Source of the DNA: Torreya grandis
Lineage: Eukaryota > Streptophyta > Pinopsida > Cupressales > Taxaceae
Length of the DNA: 64,000 nt
Assembly: GCA_037957365.1 (NCBI GenBank)
Contig: JARHVA010004254.1
Coordinates: 1,198,001 to 1,262,000, forward strand
Direction of reading: 5' to 3'
Shown piece after piece: positions 37,165 through 48,900 of this stretch (position 1 is the stretch's first letter; every line of letters begins with the position of its first letter). A program made the position numbers and the translations under genes. Under the pieces are notes generated by a model, which did not search any database, was not told the DNA's origin, and saw nothing but the letters and a program-made list of their open reading frames with translations.

Positions 37165-38142
37165 TAGACTCATCATGATTTTTCTTGCAATGATTACAAA
37201 TGGTTTTCCTTCTTCTTCTTTTTTAATAGTATAAGTGGATTTCTGTTTACCCTTTCCTAATGAACTTTCCCCTTTGGATTGCTTAGCATTAGATTGCTTA
37301 CTTTTTATTTTAGGAATAGATTCTTTTGATTGTTTTCCTCTAGCCTCTAAATGAGTGGCTTAAACACATACTGCATCTAAATTAGTAAATTTGAACATAT
37401 GAATCATATATCTTAAGTAAATATGCAACCCACCTATATCTTTTAGTAGTGTTTCTTGTGTGTATAGAGGAACATTCAAAAGTAAAGCTTTTTTCCTAAA
37501 ATCTTGTGTATAATCTCGAACATTTTGGCCTTTTCCTTGTCTGAAACTTTGCCAATCCATCATGGCTTGTTGCATATAGCCTAAAGGATAGAATTGCTTT
37601 TTAAGTTCTTCAATAAATTCATTCCAAGTAGAAATTGAGTTACCTTTTTGAAGCTTAGTTTCCTTTAACTTACTCTCCCACCAGATGAGAGCTATGCCTC
37701 CCATCTGAAGAGTAGCCAAATGAATTTTTGACTCATCCCCTACAATCTTTTGGACCCTGCAATAAACTTCAATCTGCTTGACCTAATTATCCAAATTTTT
37801 GGCATTAACTTCACCATTAAACATTATTAATTCAAACTTAATATCCAATTTTAGTGAAAGGAGAGATTCCAAAGTTTTTTTACCATCATCCAATGGAGAA
37901 GGTTTTTCAGTTTCTTTACCTTTTGATTCTCGTGAATCACCTTTTTTTTCATTCTCAGATTTCCTTTGTTTGTCACGATATAGTTCCTCAACCATGCTTC
38001 TCATGTCCATGAAGGTTTGGTGGAAAGGTTGTTCGGATTCCATCTCTTCTTCAGCCATCCTTGAAGCATGCCTTGAACCAATCTCTGGATTATACTCAAA
38101 GAGTTTTCCTTCACCCTTTTGGGATTTAGACCTTATCAACAT
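37165..38142 (-). pseudogene. Element E gag with zinc knuckle (broken)
   Basis: Structural protein that packages element RNA. The ATG at 38142 is 27 bp from the primer site. The charged N-terminus (MAEEEMESEQPFHQTFMDMR) is followed by a Ser/Lys/Glu-rich hinge, then the gag core (LQMGGIALIWWESKLKE, WNEFIEELKKQFYPLGY, DWQSFRQGKGQNVRDYTQDF). A stop at 37780 replaces the usual Trp in the LDNW region, and another is at 37358. After a frameshift near 37240 a zinc knuckle CNHCKKNHDESKC is seen at about 37165-37210. It has three residues between the second Cys and His, one fewer than the classical CX2CX4HX4C. Confidence 0.85.
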
Positions 38143-38171
38143 ACACTAGAAATCACTGTTAAATAACAACC

Positions 38172-38183
38172 ACTCTGATACCA
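38172..38183 (-). promoter_or_regulatory. Primer-binding site of element E
   Basis: Minus strand TGGTATCAGAGT, six bases inside the 5' LTR. It matches the initiator-methionine tRNA primer site of many plant LTR elements. Confidence 0.9.
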
Positions 38184-38189
38184 AAAATC

Positions 38190-39289
38190 TGATTTGTAAA
38201 GTAAAAATACAAGTGTAGTATATTCGAAAATCACTTGTTCACGTTTAAGAGATCCTTCAATTTCTCACTTTTTTTTCTTAATTTTGTATAAATAAATTAA
38301 AACCAAATATAAAATGAAAATCAAAACTAAATAATAATCAGATAAAATTCAAAGAATTCACCAGCAAATTGATAACGGAGATCGGCTTCAATAGCCTACG
38401 TCTTCGGGTCCATTAGAAGTGAGGACCGTTCTCATTAATTTTGTGCAACAAATGGCTTCCAAAATCAATACAAGTCTTCAATTCACCTTCTCTGATCTTT
38501 GTTTTCCTGTAAAAATATCTCTCAGACCTGAAAATAATGTCTCAAAGCTGTACAAAGCAATAACAAGACTCTAACCTTCTTAAATCTCTTCACACAGTCT
38601 CCTTTCTGTGTCTGTTCAAGTAGAAATTAGTCCCTTTTATAACACTTAGACCTTCATCGCTGAAGTGGTCAAGGCATTAACCTTTTAGGTGACAGGTCAG
38701 GAGTTTAAAACTGCCTCCCACCTTTCTAGGTGCTTGGGAAGAGTGAAAAGGTCAGCCTTAGGCGCTTAACATGAAATTTTAAATGTTTTCCCTCCTTTTT
38801 TGGTGCCTTTGACTTGGTTTTGTCCCACATTTGCTGGGAAAGATAGTTTTTATGCTATAAATAGACAATTTTGATGCATTTCAAATGCCTAAGGCTTAGG
38901 TGCCATCTTAGGCTGCGCTTAAGCTTGGTCAAAGCATGTTTGGTGGGATGGGTGATGTGGTAGTTTCTTTGGCGCCTTGTTTCAAAGTTTGGAAATTTCG
39001 AATAACATGTGAATAAAAACAACAAACCAATTTTTTTTTACACCAAATTATTTTTCCATGTGTCAAGTGTCTATTGGTCCACTTGGCATGTTTTCAACAG
39101 TGCCACATCACTTTTGACACCCCCTATCGCAAGATTTCTTCATATAGCCTTATCTTGAGCATCGAGACTTCAATTTTTGAACCGCAAAAAGTGATAGAAA
39201 GCTCTCGACAAATACTACAATGTGAAAATGATTCGAATCAAATTTGAAGACTTTTAAAAATAGAACTATACATGGATCCACTCGGATCA
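38190..39289 (-). repeat. Element E 5' LTR
   Basis: 1100 bp. On the minus strand it runs from TGATCCGAGTGG at 39289 to ...CAAATCA at 38190. Confidence 0.95.
38649..38730 (+). other. tRNA-like segment, second copy, in the E 5' LTR
   Basis: Same segment as 32892-32966. The A-box-like part reads tcgctgaagtgg and the B-box-like part gagtttaaaac (38701-38711), both a little further from consensus. Confidence 0.35.
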
Positions 39290-40034
39290 CTATTCTGCCC
39301 TACTTTTGCATACAACTATCTACAACATTCTTGAGCTCAAATTTTCAATCTTAAGCACATTCAAAGAACTTACACTTACAATCATACTATATTCACTTGC
39401 ACTTACACCAACACATAGGTGGGGAGAACTACATCGAGCTTGATCCCTCTTTAGATTATTGGTCTTTAGGCAACTCTCATCACAACGGTGTATTGGGGAT
39501 GTCTAACCTACCCACTAACAAATAATTTACTACTTGTATCAATTGAATGCCCTAAAAACATGGAAGATTAGGGTTTTCTCATATAATCAATTAAAATATG
39601 TCATCTATAGGGTTTCAAAACTTGTGAGCATGGGAACAAGCTTGATAGACCTAGATATAGGTACACCTAGAAGTTTGAAATAATTATACATAGAGGACAC
39701 TACTATCAAAATAGGGACACTAACACCACATGGTGATACTATCCAATTAGGGTGTTACTATGTAAGAGGGGTTTTAACACTTGGATCCTATTTGTGCAGC
39801 TCAGACTAACCTCTACCTCAGTTTTTAGCCTCTAGATCATTCATCTCAATCATTTTCTAGCTAAGTTCTCATTTGCATTATTTATTATTATTTTTAGAAA
39901 GATCAAATTTAATCAATTCTATAACAAATAAGTGGTTATGTTTATTGCATATTTATACCTTAATTTACAATATTTAACCCTTTAAGAACATAAGATTTAC
40001 ATTCATCTAAGTCTAAAAAGCTTAAAACACCATG

Positions 40035-43000
40035 CTTTTCAACTCCTACAACAACAATTACAATCACGAGTGGGGAGATCATTATACAAGGCTAACCCAA
40101 CCAAAGGGCAGAGCAAACACGATAAATATGTAGGAAACCTGGAAAATCTCATAACAATGGTATGGTAATTGGACAAGCAAGCTAGTAAGGAAAAATGCGT
40201 TGATCATGGAAAACCCTAGTAAATCTAGTCTCTCTAATTCTAAAACTTTCCCAAAACACCCTTGTGATTATTACAAAAAATGCTTGAGGAAATAATGTAA
40301 TTATGGTAATGACTATGCATAAAGGTCATATTATGATGACTTAAACACACAAGTAAAATTTCAAAAAAAATGCAATAAAATTAAATAGCTTATGGAAGCC
40401 TTCAATTAATTAATACAAATACATAATTCAATGGTAATTGAGTTAATCCCACATTGATAAGAATTGTGAGAATGTAAACACCTAAAAAATGGCTCATGGG
40501 TATTTATTTGTGGTTATATTGCACAATTTAAGGATGTTTGTGTACTTAAAATTTTTTGGTCCAAATTAGATATTATTGGTGCTTTTATTGAATTATAATG
40601 GTCTTCGCACCTTCTCCCACCACCCTCCATGTGTCCCCTTCTATCTCCTACCCTTCCACTCCAACTTCGAACAATGTTTCTAAAGCATACCCAACCCTTT
40701 ATACACAGATAGGTTTCTAATTTGAATCATAATTTGTCTACACATACACAAGCATTATATCTATTTTAGACATATAATATTTATCTATCATTCATGGGAA
40801 TCTATTAGGCACTTACAAGTAGTTTAGAAGAAATCAAACAATCATTAGAGATTTTATTGAAGCATACAAGTTTATATGTTATTAAAACTATTCCAATCAT
40901 TAAGATTTTTTGTTTTTGATATTGTTGTTGTCTAGGGGCCTAATAAATATCAAAATATTTTTATATTCTCTAGTTTACTATTGATGCCAAACCAATTTTT
41001 TTTTACCTTGAGTTTCAAATATTGTTGCCCAAATATAGCTAGAAGAAGAAATATTTTATTACAGGTGATTGAAGTCAAAGCATGGAAATTTGAGCAAGGT
41101 TTTTGGAGATTAAGACTAGGAAACAATATTCATTAAGTCAATTTTTACATGTTTTTTTTATTATAGAGTGTCCCAATGCTTTGTACATTGTTTAGAGATA
41201 AGAAAGCACTCCTAAGAGGCTTATTTTTTCACCACCAGATTTTTAGGATATATCTTTCTCACTTATGGACAAACATTTACATGGTTACATCTTAATGATT
41301 GTCACCAAATTGGAAAAAAAATAGATAAGTTTAAGACCTATGTGAATTCCCTACTCTTGGATTTAGATTAATTAATTGACATTTATTTAGGTTTTATATA
41401 TGTATATTTAGCATAGTTAAAACAAATTGGGTATTTATATCACAATTTAGTTTTAATCCATTTATCCATATTACATTTTTGTGAACTTGTGCTCTCTTGT
41501 ATCCCTTCTAGGGTTAGACATTGCTTCATCTTATAACACATTTAAATTTATCAACTTTTATTAGGTTTTATTTCATTGAATTCTTTTCAACCCATTGTTC
41601 CTAGCTTCCTTATGTTTGATTCCAAACATTAGGTTGATATTTCTATAAAAAATCAACTCGTAGGGTGATTGTGTGGTGTGTATGTTCAATGTTTGATTTC
41701 AATTTATGCCATGAAAATTTATTGGACTTAAGGATCCGACTAGGAAGAATACTAAGACTAATCAAGTACCTATTAGTTTTATTAAAATTTCCTTTGGTTA
41801 ATTTTAGATCTAGCTTGAAAAATAAAATATAATTTGAAAAGACAACTAGTGTTGATTCAAATTTTGTATTTTATATTTCAAAGGATGAAAATAGTGTGCC
41901 TTTAAATGATAATGTTTTGAATGTGAAATAACCCTTTTTTGATAAATATGAACAATTTTGAATTTTTTGTGAAACCCTTATTTTGTTATTTAATTCAAAT
42001 CTAGAATTTCACCCAATAATAGAAAATAACACAAAGCAAACTGATAACCAAAAACCAAATTGAATATTTTTTGAATACTAGAAAAGTGAAATAGTATAAT
42101 AAAGTCATATACTAGTTATTTCTAAATTTTTGATCAAACCTTATCTTGACGTACCCTAAAAATGTATAAAGATGGAATCTTTTTTTGAAACTCTTGTTGA
42201 ATAAATCTCAAAATAGTATCATAGCTTGATGTGTTACGATGCTACCTAGTTTGATAGAAAATGATTATGGTATGAATGTCATACAGATATGTACAAATCT
42301 ACATTTTTTTCTATTTTCTTAAGTATGATGCCCCTACTGAATAGGACTCTAAATCTGATCTCACCTAGAACTGGTAACACATACATGATTCTTGAGTAGA
42401 ATCTTCAACTAGCTATGAGGGGTTACATCCTCCTACCTACAAATCTGAGGGTTTTCATCCTTGGATGTAGATATAAAGCTGCAAGCTTTTCCTTTGGAAA
42501 AAAGTGTTGGTTTTTGTTCAGGTGTTTGGATAGTAATTTCATTTTTCACCCAATTCTTTTATTATTCATATTTCCATTCCAACCCTAAAAGAAATTAATA
42601 TATCTTTTAATTAAATATTCACCTTTTTCTAACTTGTGAATATTAATTACTTCTTGACCATGTATCTAATATTTACTTTTGGCTTTGGTCAATAATAATA
42701 AATTAAGTGTCTTTTCTCAAAGTTATAACTTAATAAATTATTGTTAGATTATTTCCCTTTTAAATCCCTCCTTAGCCCACAAGAACTAAAAAATAGGCTT
42801 TGGGTCCTTCGATTTAATTAATTCAAAAAAGGGACATTATAGAATGGATCTGAATTTGATAATTCATGTGAAGTATATTGTGATAAAAAAAATTACTTAG
42901 ATGCGCATGATATGGTTGTATTATTTCATAATTTAGAAAACATGTCATGGAAAACCCTAAGTAAATAGATGGATTAATTAAAGTATTGAAATAAGTTGTA

Positions 43001-43380
43001 AGTAAAAGCATAGATAATGACTAAGAGGCTCCCTTAGACAACAAATATATAGTTAAAACTCAATATTTACCTTATAAGGTAGATAAAGGATATATGAGTG
43101 CTTATAATCATTATTCTCTTAGGTTTAGAAACTTCCTTTGAATTTTTCTTCATCAACTTCCTATTTTAAGTAATGTCCTTCAAGAGTTACAACCTACGTA
43201 TTCTTATGTAGTAATGTCTTAAAATTATTATAAACCTACCAATGTTTAAGTTTATATTGCTTCTAATATTTATTCTATTGATTTGCATGCTTATCCTACT
43301 TCTCAACATATATTTATTACTTATCAAACCATCAATTGCTTAATTTACTTCTCAAGTTGATCCATGTGATGTTAATCCTT
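40035..43380. other. No gene recognised
   Basis: Strongly AT-rich (many A/T runs). No LTR pair, tRNA or protein motif found. Probably old element debris, including the lost 5' part of fragment F, but nothing visible proves it. Confidence 0.45.
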
Positions 43381-43389
43381 CTTGTATTC

Positions 43390-45050
43390 CAAATCATACT
43401 TTTACTTATATTCCAAATCTTAAAATGACTACTATGATGCATACACTACATAACTTGAAAAATAAAATCAAAGTTCTTTCTTAAGGTTCTCAAAATTCAA
43501 ATAGTAAGGTCATTTCTAATGTTATCCTTGTAAACCCCTTGGCTTATGAAGTGTTTGCATAACCATTTTATGGAAAGGGAGATCATTCTCATTATAGTAG
43601 AGCCTTTTATTCCTCTTGTATATATTTTTTCCATTTTGATATACTATTGACTAAATTATTCCTAATGAATTCAAAAAATTATGTGCTTGAATAGTTCTAT
43701 TTTTACCATGTGGTTCTGTACATTATTTTACAACCTTAGTTGATGACTTCTTGGCCCATATTGAAATCAATATCATATGAAAGTTACATTTAAAAATTAG
43801 TTAAAATCAAATAAGGAATAAATAAGATTGTTATTCAACATGTGATTCACTTTATGAATATGGTTACCAAAATGACTTATCTACCACCAAATAGTGAACT
43901 TGAAAGTATATTTTCTAATACATTACGTTCAATCATTAAAGAAAAAGTAGTCTTCAACACTTATTAATCTTTTGAGGAACTTTTTCATGTTGTTAGAGAC
44001 TATGAAAATTAATATTTTAGATGCTAATATGTTTTAAGTATGGATCCAGTGCTCCAACTTCCAATGTTGTAAACCATCCAAATAATATAAATTGCAAGGC
44101 TAGAGGCAATAATAATATATTTCAACTTAAGAATGAGGCTAAGTTGAATGCAGTCAATGTTATAGAATAACCATCTAGATAACTTATACTACCTCAAAAT
44201 GAGTATGGGAAATTCACTAAGATTAGTGAAAGCCCTCAAAATGCTTTAAATAGAGATTTCACTTAAGTGTAACGAGACTACTTTACCTCTAGTAAGAGAA
44301 TTTGATCATTCAAGACCATTACTTAAGAATTTTTATGCAATTGTATTTTGTGATTATCATATAATTCCATGACATTCTTTTAATAGATGCATTACTTTTA
44401 AACATAAAATACAAGCTCTTATTTATAATAATAAAATTTTAAGTAGAGGGGAAAAAACAATAATTTTAACAAATTAGTAGCTCCACCAAATCAACACTTA
44501 TAAATATTTACCAACCCTCTTCCAAATCACAACTAATCAAATGACAAAAGAAATGTCCGCATATAGACAAAATAAAAGAGAAACATCAATGATATCAAAT
44601 GTTCATCCATTTGATAGTTTGTTAGTTTAATTAAGAGAAATAAAGCACCTCCTCCAATTATCTTTGATGATAATGAGATTCCAAGTGATAGCTCAAACAA
44701 TGGACCCTTATTCATAACAACTTTCTTTGATAGACATGAAAATGATGGAAAAATGGTTCAAGCTTAAATATTTACATTGAAGAATTTATCTATGGTCTTG
44801 GATTTACAAAGGATGTTTTGGCATATACTCCAACAATTATTATGGGATGTGATGGTATAGCTAGAGAACCTCTTGTTTGTATTGTATTACCAATTAGAAT
44901 GGGTCCCAATACATTTAAAATAATATTGCATGTGGTACCCAATAATTAATCTTATGACATTTTTCTTAGTAGACCTTGGAAACATCAAATGTAAGCAATC
45001 CCTTCTACTTTATCAATGTTTGAAATTAATATATGAATACCAAGTCATTC
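43390..45050 (+). pseudogene. Fragment F: Tat-like gag and protease remnant
   Basis: Decayed plus-strand coding sequence in more than one frame. Gag signals are GKGDHSHYSRAFYSSC at about 43577, KMTYLPPNSELESIFSNTLR at about 43870, SFEELFHVVRDYEN, and a Cys-His tail FCDYHIIP..HSFNRC..FKHKIQALI at about 44345-44425. Protease-region signals are FLSRPWKHQM and IPSTLSMF near 44960-45025, matching the RPWIH..PSTLH signature of the Tat/Ogre protease region. No reverse transcriptase follows before element C begins. Many stops; non-functional. Confidence 0.65.
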
Positions 45051-45500
45051 TTAACTTTTCAAAACAACAAGTTCAATAAAAAATACCAAAATAAGAACCA
45101 GGAATTATACCCAAGTCACAAGAGTGTTTACCCTAATTAGTTTTAATCAAAATAAGGAATAAATTAGTTTTAATTAAATAAATGTAAGTATACATCATTA
45201 AACTTATAGAATTTGGATCTGTCTAATAGGATACAATGTGAAATAAGTACAAATGCAATAAATGAAACTAGACTAAGCAATACAAATGATAAAATAATAC
45301 AAAATATTGACACATGTTTGTTGTTATATAAATTTGAGATTGTAGTTGGATTGTGTAGACTATATGCAACTTACTCCTGTAATTTGTAAATTGTGCGATG
45401 TTTTGGGATAAACCCATTCACTAAGACATAATTGTACCTATGCTAGACAAACCTGTATAGCCATGATTGTCTAACTGTGGCTAATTTTGTCTTAAGGTAT
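45051..45500. other. No gene recognised
   Basis: AT-rich spacer between fragment F and element C. Confidence 0.4.
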
Positions 45501-45791
45501 CCAGGTGTAGATGATATTTTGTGATTATATAGTACCTTAGTCTTATACACTTGGAAAACTCATGACCTTGGTTATTCCTCTTAGTTCTACATATGCCTTA
45601 CTTTCGCAAGCCTCACATCTACTCTATCTTGTGCCCCTTGGCCTATTTATTTGTTTGAATAACCTTATATTGATGACACAAACATCTTATCTTGCCTAGT
45701 ATGATTAAAATATACTTATCTTACACCTCTACAAGTTCTGTGCCTATGCCTACTCTCCTTCCCCATGAAAACTAACATTTGGGTTAGATAG

Positions 45792-46258
45792 TATTAGTGT
45801 AGGTTTTTATTTTTCCCTATTATTTAATTACGAAAATTATATTTGTGCATACTTGGAGTTTTCCTACATTAGTGGGATAGGCTAGCTTATGTGGAGATGT
45901 GTGTTATAGATGTGTCATAGGTGTCATAAGAATGTCATAAGTAACTCCTTTATGGGAGTTACTTCTCTATTCTTAGCACCTTGTCACCACCTTTCATGGA
46001 GGAGTTACAATCTATTCTTGGGGTGCCTTGACCACCTTTTGTGGAGGAGTTACTTACATGCTCTCCTATATGTATTCTTCACTTTGGCCATCTCATGTTA
46101 ATCATATATTGGATTTTCTCCTATTTTGTCTTGTGTAATTTATCTTCTTGTATAATTTCAAATTGCTTTAGCATCTATGTGGTGTGCACTTGCTTCATCT
46201 CATGTGATCACATCTCCATTGCATTCACATTATCCAGATTCTGGCAACAACTCCGATA
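45792..46258 (+). repeat. Copia 5' LTR
   Basis: 467 bp, from tattagtgtaggttttta to caacaactccgata. Confidence 0.95.
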
Positions 46259-46270
46259 TGGTATCAAAGC
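46259..46270 (+). promoter_or_regulatory. Copia primer-binding site
   Basis: tggtatcaaagc directly after the LTR, one base from the usual initiator-Met site TGGTATCAGAGC. Confidence 0.9.
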
Positions 46271-47669
46271 AACCCCGGTAATCTTGTGTCTGGTTATGCT
46301 AGTAGTTGATTCTGAAATTCTTACTTTACTTTCTTAGTAGTTATTTTTGTTTAACTCAGTTGCATTTGAGAGTTTTGGTAAACTTTCTTGAAAACTCATG
46401 CAAATCCATACGAAAATCTGTTAAAAAAATTACTTCTGTTGAGTTTCATTCAGATCTCCCTTTAGATATTTGAGTTAAAATTTGTCAAGACATCTTGTAT
46501 AGATCTGTTGTGGCTTTAGCAAAGGCAGTGGAATTCCTTTTTTTTTGGTCATTCTGCAGGAAAAAAATCTCTGCAAATCCGGTTATGTTCTTGGACACCA
46601 CTTTCAGCTTGGGGCAGCTCTCCAAGAAGCACATCTGCATGTGGAGGTCAATGTGGGGCATCTAGTAGGGTGAGATATGCGTGGAATAGGACTCCAGCAA
46701 GGCAAAATGCAGCTGTATGACATCCAACATGCAGGTGCGTAGTGAGGTAGTGATTAACACTACCTGCTATGCGTTGAAGTTGAAACATGGTCTCTTCCCT
46801 GCTGTGCATTGAAATTTCAACTTGTCTCTTCTCTTCTCTGCTGCTGTGCATTGAGAGGTCTGCAAATTCAATTTCTTTTTTCTGCCCAGCAAAATCAAAA
46901 CTATTTTTTTGAAAATGGCACCCCTTCCTTGCTTGGCGTCCCATGTGGGCCCTTAGACACTTGGCATCCATCAAATCGTATTTTGATTTATTTTTTCAGT
47001 TAAAATTGACTTCTAAAAAAAAATCAGTCAATTTGACTGAATATTAAGTTTTTTAGACAATTTGATAATTTGGGGGTTTAGATTTAAACTTGTATCTTTC
47101 CCTGTTGAAGACGAAGGGTGAGGCCCGGGTTGGCAGGAGGCCAATTCCCCCTCTCAAAGACCTCCTTTGGATTCCTCACTCTGTGTCGAGTCCAATGAGT
47201 GGTTGGAAGGCCACTTTTTCTCTCAAAACAGGCATTTTTTAATGTTTTAGTGCTTTTTTGTAAAAACACTAGTTTACGAGAAAATCGAATCTTTAATATA
47301 TTGTAAATGGTAGCTCAGATTTGGATACCATTTTTTGTAAAAGTGTTTTTAATTCAATTCTCCACAGTGTAGGCTTTTTATTTATTAAAAATGCACTAGT
47401 TTATAAAGTGCCAAAAATTTGGGTCTCCTAGGACGCATTTTTGGCTGAGTTCAACGTCCTATTTGCTTAAAGTCTTGCACTGATTGCTCTAAGACGCATT
47501 TTTGGCTGAGCCTGACATATTTTAAGCATGCACTTGCATATTTAGGGGGGGCTCAACATTTTGGGGGGGTGTGATTGCTTTTCACAACTTGCAAATCTTT
47601 GTTTTATTCTCCTTTCTGCATAATTTCACAACTTGCAATCAACACAACTTCACCTAAATTCAGCTTAAA
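46271..47669 (+). other. Copia leader, non-coding, 1.4 kb
   Basis: Long gap between primer site and gag. Contains short internal repeats: gacgcatttttggctgag at about 47433 and 47492, and ctgctgtgcattgaaatt/ctgctgtgcattgagagg at about 46798-46857. Frames of 108 codons (minus) and 64 codons (plus) have no motif. Confidence 0.6.
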
Positions 47670-48900
47670 ATGGATTCTTTTCAACTTAAACCCCTAACAC
47701 CCTTCAAATATCATGAATGGAAGGTTAAAATGTCAATCATTCTTAGAAGCAAAGGGTTGTATAGGATCACCATGGGTACTGAAGTAGAACCCAACACTGA
47801 TGTTGAAAGGTCAAGTGGTACAACCATAGTGATGAAGCCTATGGATTACTGAGCTTGTCTATGTCTTTGGAACTTCTCTTCCATTTAAAAACCTCCAAGA
47901 CTCTCAAAGACATATGGGACACCTTAGAAATCTTATTTGGGAAGCTTGATGAGATGAGAGGTCATGAGCTCGAAAACGAACTCATAAGTCTAAGTCCTAG
48001 CAACTTTGACACCCTACAAAACTTCTTCACTAAGTTTAAGGCCCTTAGATTGCAATTTAAAGAATGCGGGATAGAGAAAAAAGATGATCAACTCATCCTT
48101 TCTATTCTTGCAAAGTCAGGTCCAAGCTATTTAGTCTTTGTCTCCACTTTCCATGCCACAAAAAGTGCCCTTGGCACTACATGGAAAATGCCTTCTTTGG
48201 ATTCATTTATTGCCAACTTGACTAGGGAACAAGATAAGCTAATTCAAATGGGCACAATGAAGTCCACTCAACCCCAAGCTTTGATAGCTGGAAATGGTAA
48301 AGACAAGACTTCAACAAAGGAGAAGAAGAAAAAGAACAAGGACCAAAAGAAGAAGAAAGAAAACAACAATCCTTCCAAAAATAACACTGAGTCTTCCTCC
48401 TCCAATGCTAAACCTAAGAAGGAGAAGGTTAAGTGTGCCTATTGTAAAAATACAGGGCATGATGAACACAAATGCATGAAGAGACAAATAGATCACCTAA
48501 CTCATCTTCTAGAGAAGCACAACATAGGTGTTCCTGAGTCCATCAAGCAGAATTCATCTACCCAAGATTCTACTAAGGCAAAAGGCAAGGGTAAGGAGAA
48601 AGAAAAGGGCAAGGCCCTTGTAACTACAGTAGCTTCTACATCTTCATGGGTCATTGACTCGGGTGTTTTTCACCACATGGGCTCTTCACTAGTTGAGTTT
48701 TCATCTTTAGAGCCTTGTAGCATGACTTCAATGAGTTTGGGTGATAACACATCAGTATTCGTTGCAGGGAGAGGGTCAGTTGAAAAGGAAGGAGGAACAT
48801 TCAATAATGTTCTAAGTGTTCCTTCTCTTTCAACCAATCTCCTATCAGTACACTCACATTGGTCAGGGCATGAGAGTTGAGTTTTCACCAGATTCAGTGG
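47670..48900 (+). pseudogene. Copia gag and protease (broken)
   Basis: Starts MDSFQLKPLTPFKYHEWKVK at 47670, the usual start of copia gag. A frameshift near 47850 moves to the frame starting at 47855. The gag core (LKDIWDTLEILFGK, RLQFKECGI) is followed by a Lys/Asn/Ser-rich basic hinge and a classical zinc knuckle CAYCKNTGHDEHKC (about 48435-48478). The protease active site is WVIDSGVFHHM near 48647 (Ala of DSGA replaced by Val), with LLSV further on. Another frameshift at about 48845 leads into the integrase frame. Confidence 0.9.

Larger units (their letters stand above)
32432..39289 (-). mobile_element. Ty3/gypsy element E (chromovirus-like), nearly complete, 6858 bp
   Basis: Flanked by a perfect 5 bp duplication CTATT (32427-32431 and 39290-39294). 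The uninterrupted site is seen in the other LTR of D at about 6857-6870. Two LTRs of exactly 1100 bp, TG...CA ends on the minus strand, an initiator-Met-type primer site, a polypurine tract, and gag, protease, RT, RNase H, integrase and a chromodomain-like tail in order. In the first 270 bp the LTRs differ at 16 positions (about 6%). Frameshifts and stops inactivate the coding part. Confidence 0.95.
6411..40029 (+). mobile_element. Non-autonomous LTR element D (Tat-like), host of elements B, A2 and E
   Basis: A pair of direct repeats, 6745-7609 and 32325-32431 plus 39295-40029, marks two LTRs. The right LTR is split by E. After the left LTR a primer-site-like ttggtgaacttgac follows at 7612; before the right LTR there is a polypurine tract aaaggggggggg (about 31949-31961), which gives plus orientation. 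Taking LTR starts at 6411 and 31966 gives lengths of 1199 and 1201 bp after removing E. Flanking 5-mers are CCTTG (6406-6410) and CCATG (40030-40034), a 4/5 match. The first about 330 bp of the two LTRs align poorly by eye, so the 5' starts are provisional. Removing B leaves an internal region of about 4490 bp, against 4507 bp in element C, which I take to be the same family. Confidence 0.65.
31966..40029 (+). repeat. Element D right LTR (3'), split by element E
   Basis: Pieces 31966-32431 and 39295-40029, 1201 bp in total. It ends gcttaaaaca, as the left LTR ends gttaaaaca. It starts tataatcacc where TG would be expected. Confidence 0.6.

Noticed and set aside
37799..38149. 116-codon plus-strand ORF
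   Set aside because: Antisense shadow of element E gag.
46648..46974. 108-codon minus-strand ORF in the copia leader
   Set aside because: No motif; leader repeats explain the composition.
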